DNA from: Pyropia haitanensis
Taxonomy: Eukaryota > Rhodophyta > Bangiophyceae > Bangiales > Bangiaceae
NCBI GenBank assembly: GCA_008729055.1
Contig: SDUX01000004.1
Span: forward strand, 6,402,559-6,466,558
Reading direction: 5' to 3'
DNA: 64,000 nucleotides
In this document: piece after piece, positions 19,419 to 31,196 of the stretch
How positions within the stretch are numbered: the stretch's first letter is position 1
How the letters are laid out: every line of letters begins with the position of its first letter
The notes under the pieces: generated by a model
Databases searched by the model: none
What the model saw: the letters and a program-made list of their open reading frames with translations, nothing else
What the model was told of the DNA's origin: nothing
Program-made: the position numbers and the translations under genes

Positions 19419-20039
19419 ATGGATCCCCAACCACCCCCCCCGCACGGCCGCAATCGGGCCTCAGCCGTGGGCGTCAGCGCACAGACCGGTACGCAGATGC
19501 CTTGGGCCACGCGGTCTTCCTTGGATGCCCACGCAGCCCTGATGAAGCAGGAGTTGTACGAGGAGCTCGCGTACTTGGTGAAGGTGCACAAGGAGCCCGG
19601 CAGGGCCACGCTGCTGCTGCTGCTGGCCAGCGCCCGCGGCGGCCGGGCGCGGTCGTTTTTGGCGCCCAAGGACGCCACCAACCAGAAGCGTGCGGAGGCG
19701 GCGGACGTGGCAAAGCGCAACGCGACCGCGATCGTCACTGCGATTCAACGTGTTGCCCGGAAGGACATGTACATGAAGCGGATCGCGTACAACGCGCTGG
19801 CGGAGGCGCTCGGGTTGACGCCGCCGGGGGGCCCCCCGTTTTTTGGCCTCGTTGAGGCCACCCGCCCCGTCGGGGGCAACTCGTCCGCAAGCAAATGGGG
19901 CCCCTGCTGGCCGCCCGACCTGCACCGCGCGGTCGCCGCCATGGCCGACCGGCTGGACGCGTTTGTCGCCGCCTACTCGCCGCGGCCGGCGGCGCGCAAC
20001 GGGCGGCGTAGTCGGGGGCGTCTCGCGGCGCGGCACTGA
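19419..20039 (+). CDS. hypothetical 206-residue protein
   Basis: The frame starts at an ATG in CATCATGGATCC context and encodes a non-repetitive protein with balanced composition and strong third-position G/C, as in the recognised genes. It is helix-rich and charged: a block with ELYEELAYLVKVHKEPGRA, a Lys/Arg-rich stretch around DATNQKRAEAADVAKRN, then a C-terminal region with a PPFFGL segment and WPPDLHRAVAAMADRL. No family is recognised. The frame is open for another 297 bases upstream, but that part is proline-rich and looks like leader sequence. It is followed within 25 bases by a large hairpin. Confidence 0.6.
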   Translation: MDPQPPPPHGRNRASAVGVSAQTGTQMPWATRSSLDAHAALMKQELYEELAYLVKVHKEPGRATLLLLLASARGGRARSFLAPKDATNQKRAEAADVAKRNATAIVTAIQRVARKDMYMKRIAYNALAEALGLTPPGGPPFFGLVEATRPVGGNSSASKWGPCWPPDLHRAVAAMADRLDAFVAAYSPRPAARNGRRSRGRLAARH

Positions 20040-20062
20040 CGTGGGGTACCCCGACGGCGGCC

Positions 20063-20373
20063 GTGGCGCCGCCTACCCCGGACGCGGCCGGCACGTGGCT
20101 CTTTGTCGAGGCGATGCTCGGCGACGCGATCCTCGCTCAACCGGGCCTTCCGATACCCAGAGCCGTCCCGATCGTGTCTGTGCGTTCGCTCCGCGCGCCG
20201 CTGCGAGGGGTTTTCATGTGGGAACCCCTCGCAGCGGCGCGTGGAGCGAGCGCACAGACACGATCGGGACGGGTCGGGGTATCGAAAAGCCCCGTTGCGG
20301 GAGGATCGAGACGCCGAGCATCGGCTCGACAAAGAACCACCGCTTGTCGGCCGCGTCGGGATGGGGCGCTACA
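20063..20373. repeat. long near-perfect hairpin (150-bp arms, 10-nt loop)
   Basis: The arms 20063-20212 and 20223-20373 are reverse complements with roughly 85-90% match, and the inner 70 bases are almost perfect. The loop is TTCATGTGGG. Each arm, read towards the loop, encodes a version of the same peptide, with FVE.MLG, IPR.VPIVSVRSL and APLRGV in common. It may be a foldback element, an inverted duplication of a coding fragment, or a small-RNA precursor. Confidence 0.85.
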
Positions 20374-21678
20374 GCTGGCTGGGGTGGTGTGGTGGGCGCC
20401 CCCCCGAGCATGGGCGTGCTCCACTGACGACGGGCGCATGCCCGTCTCACGGATGGGTGGGAGGGGGAGGAGGCCGACGGAGGGTAGCGCGCGTGCGCAG
20501 GGCGCCCGTGGGGGTGAGCGCCCGCGGGAGCCGTGCGCTGCGAGCGGCTTGTGACTCGTTTTCTTGTTTGTGAGGGCGGCGCCATTGTGGCGCGTTGTTT
20601 GGTTGTATGCGTGGGTGACGCGGCGGGCTTTTCGCCGCGCGCGGTTTGTTTGTGTGGTGTGGGCGGCGCCGGGGGCATCTGCAGACCGCTGCCGGCGCGT
20701 GTCGTTTTGCTTGGACGCCTTGTTGGCGCGTGCTCTTTTCTTGTGTTTGTGGGGTGCCAGCCGGCCGGCCGCCGACGACGGTGGCGCGGCTGCGCCGCCG
20801 TTGGCCGCAGCACCTGTTGTTGCCAGGTGTTGGTGTGATACGCACACCTGGAGGCGGGGGGGGTGCGACGCGCCCTAGCGACGCGCACGTACGCGGCGGG
20901 CGGAGCGTGGGAGGCGCCCGCACGTGCCGCCACGGCGGCCGCCCCGCCCGCCGCCGCCGCCGCCGCGGCTGTGGCCGCCCGTCGGCGCGCTGGGAAAGCC
21001 CGGCCTTGCACCGCCCCGCGGCGGGCGGCCGCCTCCCCGCCGCGCGCAGCCGGCGCACGCCGGTAGGACTGGGGGGCGGCGGACGGGCGGGCGGGGTTGC
21101 CCGTGCGGGCGGCCGCAGGTGGGCACACAGGGCGACACGCCAAAACGGTCGTGGCGGTAATGGCGGCGGCGGCGGCGGCGGTGGTGATGGCGGCGGTGGC
21201 GGCGGTGGTGGCGGCCGCGGCGGCGGCGGGACGGCCGGCGGGCGCAACCAGCTGCCGCCGCCGGCGGCGCAAGGCCGGCCGGCACGGCGCGGCGCGCAGC
21301 GGGGCGGCGCGTCCGCCGTGGCGCCGGGCTCGCCGCGGGCCCTCGTCCCACCCGCCGCCGGCTCGCCGTCCCCCCCCCCCCCCACCCCCCCTCCCCCCCA
21401 GACCAGCCGTCCCCGCCGGCGGCCACCCACACCGCGTCACCCCCCGCAGCACAGGCCGCCCCACCAGCGGGCGTCCACCCCCCCAGCCGCGGCCGTGGCA
21501 CCACCGCGCGCGGCCGGACCGCCGCCGCGGCCGCCACGACGGCACAGCACGCAGTGGCGGCGGCGGCGGCGGCGGCGCCGGCGCCGGCGGGGGGGGGAGG
21601 GGGGGGGTGGCGCCGCCGGCCGCGGCGGCCGCCCGCCGCACCGACGCGGCCGCCACGCCATGGCCACGGCCGCCAGCC

Positions 21679-21709
<31 letters not shown>

Positions 21710-23594
21710 CGCCCATTCCCCGCGGCCGACCCGTGGCGGTGGTGGCGGCGGCGGCCGGCCGGCCGGCACGGCCGCGCCACTGGCGGCGGCCGCACGCGCG
21801 GGCGGTGGGGGGCCGCCCACACCCGCGCGGGGGGGTGGCCGCGGGGCGGGTGGCCCCGCCGCGGCCGGCCGCGGCGGGTGGACCGTGCCGACGCGGCCGC
21901 CGCCGCGGCGGCGGCGGCGGCGACGCGGCACGCCCGCGCGGCGGGCGCCCCCCCAAACCGCGGCACGGCGCGGGGCGGCCGGTCCGCCGCTGTCGCGGAC
22001 CCACCCGCTCCGTGCGCGTGCGCGCACGGCCGTGGCGGCGGCACCGGCCACGCCCGGCGCTCGTGCCGCCGCCGCCGCCGCCACAGTCCGCCGCGCTCGT
22101 CGCGGCAGTCCGCTACCCCCCTCCCCCCCCCCACCCCCCTTCCACCGTCGCCCCCATCCAGTACCCCCTGTCCCACGCCCCCCCAAAGCCCCCAACCAAC
22201 CACAGCCACACGGCCACAGCCGGCCACAGCCGCCACCACCCCCCCCCCCCCCCCACCCCCCCCCCCCCCCCACCCACACCCGCTTCCGTATCGGTCCGTC
22301 ACCCCCCCCGCCACGGCCGGTGCCACCGCACGCTCCCGTCGCAACCACCGCGCGCTGCCACCGTGCCGCCCCCGCCGCGGCGCGATCGCCCGTCACGCAC
22401 GGCGTGCGCCGCCGCTGCAGGAGTGGGGGGGGTGGGCGGTGGGGGCGGCTTTTCTCTTTGGCGGGGCTAGCCGACGCGGCGACTGGTTGAGGGGGGGGGG
22501 GGGGGGGTGGGGGGGGGGGGGGGGTGTGGGGGAAGGAGGGATCACCCGCGCCCGCGTCCGTGCGCGCGCGTGGGTGTGGCCGCCACGGGCGGCGGCGGGG
22601 GGGGGCGGCGGTGGTGGGTGGGGGGATCGGCCGCTGCTGCGACGGCCACCGCCGTCGGCGCGGGGGGGCACCCGTGGCGGTAGCGGCGGCTGCTGGCCGC
22701 GACGCGCGACGGCTCGTGCGTCGCTGCCCTGCCGCGGTGCGGGTGCGCCGCGTGGGGCGCGCGTCACGGCTGGCGCCGCACCCGGTGGGTGGTGGGTCGT
22801 TGCGTGTGCCGGAGGCTGCGGGGGGGGGGGGGGGCGGGGGGAGGGAGGGGTTGGCGGCTGTCGCTGGAGAGAGGGGCCGCTGCGGTGAGTGGGGGGGGAG
22901 GGGGGGTGAGGAGGACGGCGTGTGGTGGGTGGCCGTACCGGCCGTGTGGGGGGGGGGGATGGTCCTTCCAGCGGCGCGTCTTGTGGGGGAGGTGAGGGGT
23001 GCAGCGATGGGGATGCGCTTTGGAAGGGGTGCACGCGCGGTGGGGGGTTGGGTGACCGCGGGGGGGGGGCGGCGGGGGGGGGTCGCCCGGCGTGTGGCCG
23101 CCCCTGCGTGCGTGCACGAGCTCTTTTTACCGCGAGGAGGTGGCGCGTGCGCAGCGAGAGTGTCTGCGCAGGCGCCCAACAAGCAACCAAGCGGCCATTG
23201 GGGAAAGCGACTAGAGACAAACACGCGCCACCTGCTCCGACCACCAAACGGCAGAGGGGTGCAGCACCCGCGCAGGAAGGGATGCAGGGAGGTGGCGGGA
23301 AACGAATCGAGAGAGGTATCAACGCAAAGGTGGTAAGACGGCCGTGCCTCCCGCCGGGCGGCCCACACATTGACCGCACCGGCGCCGGAGCAGTCATCGA
23401 CAAGGAGGGAGACATGATGGGAGAGCACGCTCATGCTCGCAGGATCGGCTGCCGGCCCCGCCCGAGAGACCATCGGTACTCGATGGTCGGGGGGAGGCGG
23501 GGACTCGGTGCCGCCACTGGGGCCCGCCGGGGAGCTCCCTCGCCACGCGTGGCGGCCCTGTCGTTGGCGCCAGCGCTACGACGCCCGAGCCACG
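20374..23594. other. gene desert: GC-rich, homopolymer-rich, strand-skew switch
   Basis: The stretch from 20.4 to 20.85 kb is GT-rich. From 20.85 to 22.35 kb it is GCC/GGC DNA that becomes increasingly C-rich, with C-runs over ten (about 21370-21400, 22230-22270). From about 22.42 to 23.1 kb the same strand is G-rich, with G-runs up to 15-20. Frames hundreds of codons long are open on both strands but show only simple-sequence composition. No gene is supported. Confidence 0.45.
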
Positions 23595-25691
23595 CTAGGG
23601 CAACGACGTGCTCATGCTGCTGGAGCTGTCCAAGGCGGCCGCCTTGGCAGCGCCGCCGCCGCCGTTGAGCACGGGCGGCGCCTCGAGCGTGTCGCCACCG
23701 TCGTTGTCGCTGCCCGCTTCCGCGGCCGCTTTCTTGTGACCGCGCCGCACGTAGACGACAAGGACGGACACGACGATGGAGACGTAGAGGAGCGCCGCGC
23801 CGACGCCGAGGAGCAGGATCTTGAGCGGCTTGTACCCGTTGGTCGATACCACCGCAAACGTCTCGGACATGATCACCGAGCTGCCCGCCAGGCCGGTGAC
23901 GGTGGCAGAGCACGTCTCAGGGAGCCCGACGCAGTCGCCCGTGGTGTTGGCAAACGCCACGTCCAACGTCTTGTACGTGGCGCTGGTCATCCAGCGGTAG
24001 CCCTTGCGCTCCTTCCAATACAGGAGGCCAAAAGCGGCCAAGGAGCAGGCGCCCACCGCCGTGGTGATGAGAAAGCGTGCCCAGTCCTTGCGACACTTCC
24101 AGTCTCCCTGCTTGGGTACAAACGACAGGGCGCCAATGGCGGTGATAACTACGAGCATCCCCGTCACAAAGGCCTCGCTCCGCGGAAAGGGGTTGTCGGG
24201 GACATCCACCACCGCAAAGTCCCCAGAGGTGAGGGTCTCCACGACGCGGCTGACAGCTTCTCGGCGCTGGGTCCGCTCAAAGACGCGCAGCTCGGCGGTG
24301 TCCACGTCGATGGGGGCGGGCACGGTGCAGCGGCCGAGACGGGCGACCAGGTCAGCCTCCTCGGGCGCCGCCGCGTTGATCTCCCGCGAGGCGGTGCCGG
24401 CGAGCCACAGCGGCTCTGTGGGAAGCGACTCGTTGGCGGTCGGGGAGGAGGGAAAGAAGAGCGGGCAGCTCGGAACGGCCTCCCGCTCGTGGCGGGCGGG
24501 TTGGACGTACCAGTGCGCAATGGTCCTCTTCCGCCCCGACTTGCTCTGCGTGCGGAACGCCTCCTTGTCGTACGTCACCTTTTGCTCGAGCGGCGCCTGC
24601 TGCGGGACGCCCTTGCACAGGCGCTTGGCGTCCAGGTAGCGGGGCACCGGCTCCTGGCACAACACAAACGCCACCCTGGCCAGCCAATCGGCCGGCCGGG
24701 CGTCCGCGACGGGGCCGGCGCCGCCGTTGAGGGTCCAGTTGGAGCACGTCTCCCCCGTCTCCAGCTTCCACGGCGCACGCCCGGGGGAGGCAAAGAGGCA
24801 TGATCGGAGGTGAGCCGTCAGGCCGTAGGCAGTCCTCGGCAGCCACCCACCTTGCACCATGGCCGCCCGCCCCAGCCCGAGAAGGCCGTGCTGCACGGCC
24901 GACACGGGCCGTGGTGGACCCCCCCCTTCCGGGTTGTGCGTCACCACCGTCAGGGCGTCGTCGCCGCCCTGCGGCTCGTCTTCCCCTTCGCAGGCCGTTG
25001 CACTGCACGCGCCGCGCCCCGTCGTGTCCACCGCCGTCAGGTCTGAGCAGTCGGGACGGAGGCACACGGCGCGCCGCACCGACGTGACGGCCAGCACCTC
25101 GTACTTGCTACTGACCCGCCACATCTCCCCGCTGTCTGTGTTGCGATGCAGCGTCAGCAGGCCGGTCAGCAGCGCGCGGTACTTGTCCAACGAGCTCATC
25201 CGTTTGCCCCTCACGGCCTCAAAGTCCCCCGTCGAGCGGCCGTCCGAGTCCTGCTCGGGCGGCAACACCCACCACGTCCCCATGATGCGGCGGCCCGACG
25301 CGGTGGCGGCCATCGAGCGCACGTTCCACGCCGTGCTGCGCTCGCGGCGGACGAGCCAGTCGGAGCTCCGGTCCTCAGCGGGGGTACTCTTGCTGGCCGC
25401 GAGCACCTGCCCCACCTCCACCACGGGCGCCACACAGGTGTCGTTGCCACGGGCAATGGGCTTCCCGTTGATGGACGAGATGGGGGGGGCCGAGCGGGGC
25501 GGCGAGTAGCACTGCAGCTCTGGCATGTTTTGAAGCGAGCTCATCCGAGGGTACGCCCCAGGGGGGAAGCGACGGAGGAGGCGCTCGGCGCCGACCGGCC
25601 GGCATACCGCCACAGCCACGACCAACAGCGGCAGCAGGCGCAGCAGCCGTTGGGCCCACGGGCGGGCACCCCCTGCGGGGGCGACCGCCAT
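23595..25691 (-). CDS. signal-peptide protein with large luminal domain and three C-terminal membrane spans
   Basis: The frame encodes 698 residues from the ATG at 25691, chosen because it starts a typical signal peptide (hydrophobic LLRLLPLLVVAVAV, cleavage near VGA/ER at about 35). The frame stays open 68 codons further up but that part is Pro/Arg-rich. About 470 residues of non-repetitive luminal or extracellular domain follow, with scattered cysteines and N-glycosylation sequons (NDT, NWT, NES). Three membrane segments come next, near residues 507-527, 537-557 and 623-647, and a short polar tail ending in Ser-rich sequence. The loop between spans two and three has a CVGLPETC pair. I do not recognise the family; the layout suggests a surface or endomembrane protein. 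A TATA box lies about 315 bases upstream. Confidence 0.8.
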   Translation of the reverse strand: MAVAPAGGARPWAQRLLRLLPLLVVAVAVCRPVGAERLLRRFPPGAYPRMSSLQNMPELQCYSPPRSAPPISSINGKPIARGNDTCVAPVVEVGQVLAASKSTPAEDRSSDWLVRRERSTAWNVRSMAATASGRRIMGTWWVLPPEQDSDGRSTGDFEAVRGKRMSSLDKYRALLTGLLTLHRNTDSGEMWRVSSKYEVLAVTSVRRAVCLRPDCSDLTAVDTTGRGACSATACEGEDEPQGGDDALTVVTHNPEGGGPPRPVSAVQHGLLGLGRAAMVQGGWLPRTAYGLTAHLRSCLFASPGRAPWKLETGETCSNWTLNGGAGPVADARPADWLARVAFVLCQEPVPRYLDAKRLCKGVPQQAPLEQKVTYDKEAFRTQSKSGRKRTIAHWYVQPARHEREAVPSCPLFFPSSPTANESLPTEPLWLAGTASREINAAAPEEADLVARLGRCTVPAPIDVDTAELRVFERTQRREAVSRVVETLTSGDFAVVDVPDNPFPRSEAFVTGMLVVITAIGALSFVPKQGDWKCRKDWARFLITTAVGACSLAAFGLLYWKERKGYRWMTSATYKTLDVAFANTTGDCVGLPETCSATVTGLAGSSVIMSETFAVVSTNGYKPLKILLLGVGAALLYVSIVVSVLVVYVRRGHKKAAAEAGSDNDGGDTLEAPPVLNGGGGAAKAAALDSSSSMSTSLP

Positions 25692-26005
25692 GACGGTGGT
25701 GAGGCGGTCCCCGTCTGGTGGTCGACCCGTCGGGCGCCGGGACGGCTGTCGCCGGCCGGCCGACCGTGGGGAGGTGCCGCCGGCGCTTGCTTGCTGCTGC
25801 CGAGGCCCGCCCCTACGGGACGGCGGACCACTGCAGACGGGGAGCGCCGTCCCCGCGAGGAAAGGAAACAGGGGGCGCTCAGCCGGTGCTGCCACACGGT
25901 CAGCCTGACCGGGGGGGCGGTGGGCGGAGCTGGAAAGAGGGTGTTGTTGGGGAAGGGCGGAGGCGGAGGGTGGACTGGCGGGCGGGGGCAGCTACCCGGC
26001 CGGCG

Positions 26006-26012
26006 TTTTATA
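26006..26012 (-). promoter_or_regulatory. TATA box of the three-span membrane protein gene
   Basis: On the minus strand this reads TATAAAA inside GC-rich sequence, about 315 bases upstream of the chosen ATG at 25691. It is the only AT-rich hexamer in the upstream region. Confidence 0.5.
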
Positions 26013-29000
26013 GGGCGCACGGCCAAGTGCCAACCGGTCAGCCCGCCGCTGGAGGGGCAGGGGAGCACGCACAGCCGCCGCTGCGACGGTGCGCCACTCC
26101 GTGGATGGGGAAAGACAGAAGAGTGGGCTTCACAGCCGCCCCTCAGACTGGGTACCCCCTGGTGGAGGAGACCACGAATGGCACAAAGCGGCAGCCCAGC
26201 CGGCGTGCGCCGTCCTTGGGCGGGTGTACAGGCAGTCTTCCCGTACGGGGCTCGGGGGGGGCGAGCGGTGTGGGGGCAGGGCGGCGACGAGGCAGGGCAG
26301 TCGCAACCCCCCCCTCCCCCCCCCCCCCCATGCGGCATGCCACACTGGTGTGGTGGGCGACGCCGGGCGGGGACGGCGGCGGGGAGGGCCGGCGGCGGCC
26401 GAGACGCCGCGGAGATGCGGCTGCGGCGCGGCCGCGGCCGCGGCCCGCCACCGAGTGGACGAAACAACAGGGAGACATGACCCAGCGCACCGCCACAGCC
26501 GGCCGCCCTGCGCGTCGGAGGGCGCGGGGGGGATGCGCGGCCGCCCACGGCGGCCGCGCGGCGGGGACGCTGGGGGCTCCCCCGCTCGCATGACCAGGCT
26601 CTAGTAGCCGCGGCGGCGGACCCCCCCGCCCGCCCGGCGCGCACCGCCGCCGCGCCTCGCTCGTTTTTCCATCGTGTACGCGGGGCAGGGGCAGGCCTTG
26701 CTGCGGCCGGGGTGCTGACGTTGGTAGGAAACGGCCGGCGCGCGGCGGCGCCACCCGATTGGCCGCCGCCGCGCGGCGGGGACGATCGCGGCGGCGCGGC
26801 GCTGCCGTGGCGGCGGAGCCAGCCTGGCGGCGGCGGCGGCCGCGCAAGCACTTCCCACCCCGCGCCCGCCCCGCGCGCGGGGAGGCGCGCTGGCGCTCCC
26901 CCCCCTGACGCGTGCGCCAGAGAGCCGTGTGGGAAGAGGCGCGCCCCCCCTCTGCGGGAGGATGGAAAGCGGGGCGGCGGCGCCAGCGCACCTCCGCCCG
27001 CGGCCAGCAGGGACGCTCGGGCGGCCCCCCTCCCCCTCTGCCCCTCCTCCGCGCCCGCCGCGCTCGTGGGGGGCTGCCGACCACGCACACCCAGCCAACG
27101 GGTATGTACAGCACACGCGGCGCCGGTAGGGTGACGGCCGTGGCTTCTGGCACGACCCGCGGGACGGATGCGTCGCGCGAGGAGCGCGCCGCCGACGCCA
27201 CCGTGACGGTGGACGCGCTGTGCGCGGCCTGGCGCGGTCCAGGGGGGGGGATTGGGGGAAACCGGGAACCGTGCTGCCGCCACCGCCAGCGCACGGCTAC
27301 CCCGCCGCCTGCGGTGCGGTGGACCGGTGAGTCTGCTCCCCGCCGGTCTTCGCACTGGCATTGGTCTGGGCAGCGTCGCTGCGGAGCAGCCCGTTTTGCA
27401 GTGGGGGCGTGTACACAAAGGGGTCGCACCCCGCACCCGCAACGAGCCAGCGTCGTGGACCCGCGCGCCGCGGCGGCGGCGGGAGCGCCGCGCCCGCTCT
27501 TGCTGACGTCGCGCCGCCAGTCCCCGCTGGATCCCTGCCCCCGGGCGTCCGTGCTCGCCGCCCACAGCGTTCACGCGTCGCCTCCGCCCCGCTCCCTCTG
27601 CACGCTCCCCTACGACGCCGCCGCGGGACGTACAGGATCGTCGCAACCTGCTATGAAAGTGCTCGTGGCCCTCGCAAGTGTGCGCGAGCTGCCAGCACAG
27701 GCAAGCACCGCGAGCCCCTTCAGAAGAGGCCAATCCAAAAGACCCTCGGACGGGAGCTCCCAGTGCTCGCTGTGCTCGCATGTGCTCGCGCGCTGCGAGC
27801 ACGGTGGTGGTTGGCGTGGACTGCCCGGTACGGGGCGGACGCCTCCACCCCTCTTCTTCAGTCCGCGTGGCCACGTGTTGTACACGTGGCGCAAACATCC
27901 ACGACGGCGGGCGCGAGCGCCCGTTGGTGCTCACGCCACCCGGCCCGTGGTTGCGGTGAGTAGTCCACGGACCGCGACGTCACCGCCGTCTAGAGCGCCC
28001 CCCCGTCGAGGTGGACGCCCCCACCCCGTGGTGGGCAGACTCGACGACCGTCGCCATTGCGGCAGCCGCGGCGGTCACCGCCTCGGGCACCTGGACACGG
28101 CGGCGCGCGGGCGCCCGGGGCGGTCGCGGCGCCGCCGCCGGCGCCCGTCCTAACGGTGGGGAGAAGCACCAACGCGGCTCCGGAAGTGGCCTTAGCAGCC
28201 GACGCGGTGGCTGCGGCCATGGACACAAGCCGCCACGGCCACACGCTCCGCCGCAGTGGCCACCGGCACAGGCCGCGTCGGCTGGTCACGCCGCCACCGC
28301 CACGGAGCGCACGATGGTCACCTCGAGGATGTGGTGCCCGCTGTGGGCAGCGCGGTGGCCCCCGTGGCGGTGGTGCGACCCGACACCCCCCCGCACGCCA
28401 TCGACAGAGCGCCACGCCGGCGGTGGCGGCGCGCCATCGAGCCGGCGCTGGCGCCACCGCGGGGGAAGGGGGGCGTGGCGCCCGCCATCCTCCACGCCAC
28501 GCCGCGGCGCGCCACGCCGCGGCGCGCCACGCCGCCGCGCCCCGCCCCGCGTCGGTCTATCGCTACGACCGCATCACGGGGCACTACCGCCAATGGTGGT
28601 TTCCAGTCCAAGGGAGGGTCAGCCCCCCCCCGCCCGTCGTTGCGATGACATTGTGCGTGGGACCGAGCCACTCATGATGTCGCGGGGGGCGGAGGCCGCA
28701 ACAGGATGCGAATGAGGGGGAGAAGGGGAAAGGGGTCGAGGGCGAGGAAACCGTCCAAAGGGTACATAGAACGGGTAGGATTGGCCGGAGCGTTCCAGCT
28801 GCACCTGCCGCCGCCCCGCCATTCCCCGCTGACCCCGCCCCCAGACGACCGCATTTGCCGCCCCCTACAGAGGTCACGCGACGCCACCGCCCTTGTCCAC
28901 GCTCTCCCCCGCCAGGTCGCCCCGGGTCGCAGCGGTCGCCGCCTGGTGGGGACAAAGACTGGGCGGGAGTGCGGGCTGGCTCACGTGCAGGCATCACGCC

Positions 29001-29655
29001 TGTCGGCGACCTTCGCGATCTACGACAGGTAGTCAAGCAAGCAGACGATTGGTAGCAGTGCAACGTGGCATAATCCTCCTGTACCGTGTTCGATCGCACT
29101 CGGGGCTGGTGGTGTCTTGGGTATCCATGACTCACACGAGCCAAGGGAGCGACTGCCGACCGCGGATAAAACCTATACGAACAAATACAGGAGCAATGCT
29201 CTGTCGGCTGTCGACCAACCACGCGCCCCGCGCGTCTGTGCGTGCAGCCGACCAATGGGCGGCCGCCACCCTCCGCCTGTGTCGGGAGCGGGCTGCTTCC
29301 AGTCCGTGCGAGGGGAGGGGCGCCCCTCCCCTTTTGCCGGGCCACCCCCTCCCGCCTTCGCTCTCCCCCCCACACGCCAGACCCCTGTGGTGGCCGCCAC
29401 CCTTGCCCTTTCTTCCCGCTCGACCGTGCCAGCACCCGCCCCACCCCCGCTGCCTCCGCGTCTCGCACACCGACGCTGTCTCCCGCGGTCGGCACCGACC
29501 CAAGTGCTGTGCCTGCCCCACTGCTTCCTTTCCTTTCCGTCCAGGCGTGGCTCCCGTGTCACCAGCTGCCCGTCCGTGGACCCGCCCCACCCCCCTCCAC
29601 CTCTCCCCCCCCCGGCTTCCCTCTTCATCCCCCTCTCTTTTTTTTCTTTTGCACC
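26013..29655. other. gene desert, GC-rich then mixed
   Basis: The stretch from 26.3 to 27.6 kb is GCC/GGC-rich with long open frames on both strands that show no conserved composition. Around 27.76 kb a frame contains CSLC...CEH, but the context does not support a zinc finger. A 15-bp unit (GCCGCGGCGCGCCAC) is repeated about three times near 28500-28550. The stretch from 28.7 to 29.2 kb is mixed, and a pyrimidine-rich leader (29600-29650, with a T-run) precedes the next gene. Confidence 0.35.
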
Positions 29656-29833
29656 ATGACCGCCCCCCTGGCCGCCGACTCGCCACGCGCACGGCGTCGG
29701 CGCCCCCCCCCGCTGCCGTCCGCGGTTTCGGCGACGGCGGCCACCGCCGCGGCGGCGGTGGTCGCCTACGTCATCCCCCCCGCGGTGGTTGCGGCCGGCC
29801 ACCCGCCGCCGTGGGCGGCGGGCCGTCCCGCCC

Positions 29834-29867
<34 letters not shown>

Positions 29868-30867
29868 TGCCGCTGCCGCCACCGCCGCCGCCGCCGCCGC
29901 CACCGCGGGCCGGCGGCGACGGCCAGAGCGCGGAGGGGGGGCGGCCGGCGCGCCCGCCGCGGCGGTGGCCGCGGGCGGTGGCGCGCGCCGTCGCCGGGTG
30001 ACGGCGCCGGCGGTGGCGCGTGGCCGTCGGGCGACAACGCCGGCGGTGGCGCGTGGCCCTGGGGGGGGGCCGAGACGTCGGGCGCGGCCGGCGGGGGGGG
30101 GGGGACACGCCGGGGGGGGGGGGGGGGGGGACGCCCGTGGCGGACCACCGGCTGGGAGTGGGGGTGCTGGGCGTGGCCGCGACGGCGACGGCGGCGGTGG
30201 CGGAGGGAGCGGCAGCGACGGTGGCGGTGGCGTTAGCGACGGTGGCGGCGGCGGTGGTGGTGGCGGCGGCGGCCGCGGCGGCGGCCGCGTGGGTGACAGC
30301 GGCGGCGGCGCCCCCCCGCCCCGCAGCAGCAGCAGCGCGGCGCGGGCGTCTGAGTTTACCCCCCCCCCCCCCCACCCCCCGACGCGCCGCGCATGAAGTG
30401 GCGCGAGCGCGTCGCGCTGTACGCGCAGCTGCAGCCGCAGCACATGGTCGACGCGCTCCTCGACGCGCTCCGCGGCAACCGCGACGCGGGCCGCGACGAG
30501 GGCATCGAGGCGCTGTACATGGCCGCGAACATTGACGTGTGGGGGGTGGGCGCGGCGGCGCCGTTTTTCGGGCCGGGCCGCAAGATGGACCTGGGGCAGT
30601 TTGAGCACTTTCGGCGGGTCATGATCACCGCCCCGTACGCGGCGCTCGTGGACGCGTCGGCGGTGGCGGTGCTGTCGGCGCTGCGGCTCGAGGCGGACAC
30701 GTACGCGTGTCGGGTGTGGGTGCGGCGGGGGGGGGGCCCGCCGCGGGGGAAGGGGGGGGGGGGGGGGGGGGCAGCCGCTGGCGGGCCCGCCGCCGGCGCG
30801 GACCGCAGGGGGGGGGGGTGTCGACGGTGGCGGCGGCGGCGGCAGTAGCAGCAGCGGTAGCGACGGC

Positions 30868-30911
<44 letters not shown>

Positions 30912-31160
30912 CGCGGCGGCGCGGGAGGGGGCGGCCCCACCTGTGGCGGCCGGCGGCCGCCCAGCCACCCCCGCGCCCCTCCCGGCGGTGCCGCCACCCG
31001 CACGGCGGCCGTCCAACGCGGCGGGCCGGCGGGACGCGGTGCCCCCCCGGCTCTCCTCCGTCGGCGGCGGCGGCGGCAGCAGCGGCGGCAGCGGCGGCGA
31101 CGGCGGCGGCGACAGCGCCGCCGCCGCCGGCGGCCGCGGCGACCGCGGCGACCGCGGGCA

Positions 31161-31196
<36 letters not shown>

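Noticed and set aside
20214..23473. Several open frames of 450-680 codons on both strands
   Set aside because: All frames are open together, the proteins are Arg/Pro/Gly/Ala simple sequence, and they cross long C- and G-runs.
25541..27934. Minus-strand open frame of 797 codons upstream of the three-span membrane protein
   Set aside because: It overlaps the signal-peptide gene in another frame and has no motif. The TATA box of that gene lies inside it.
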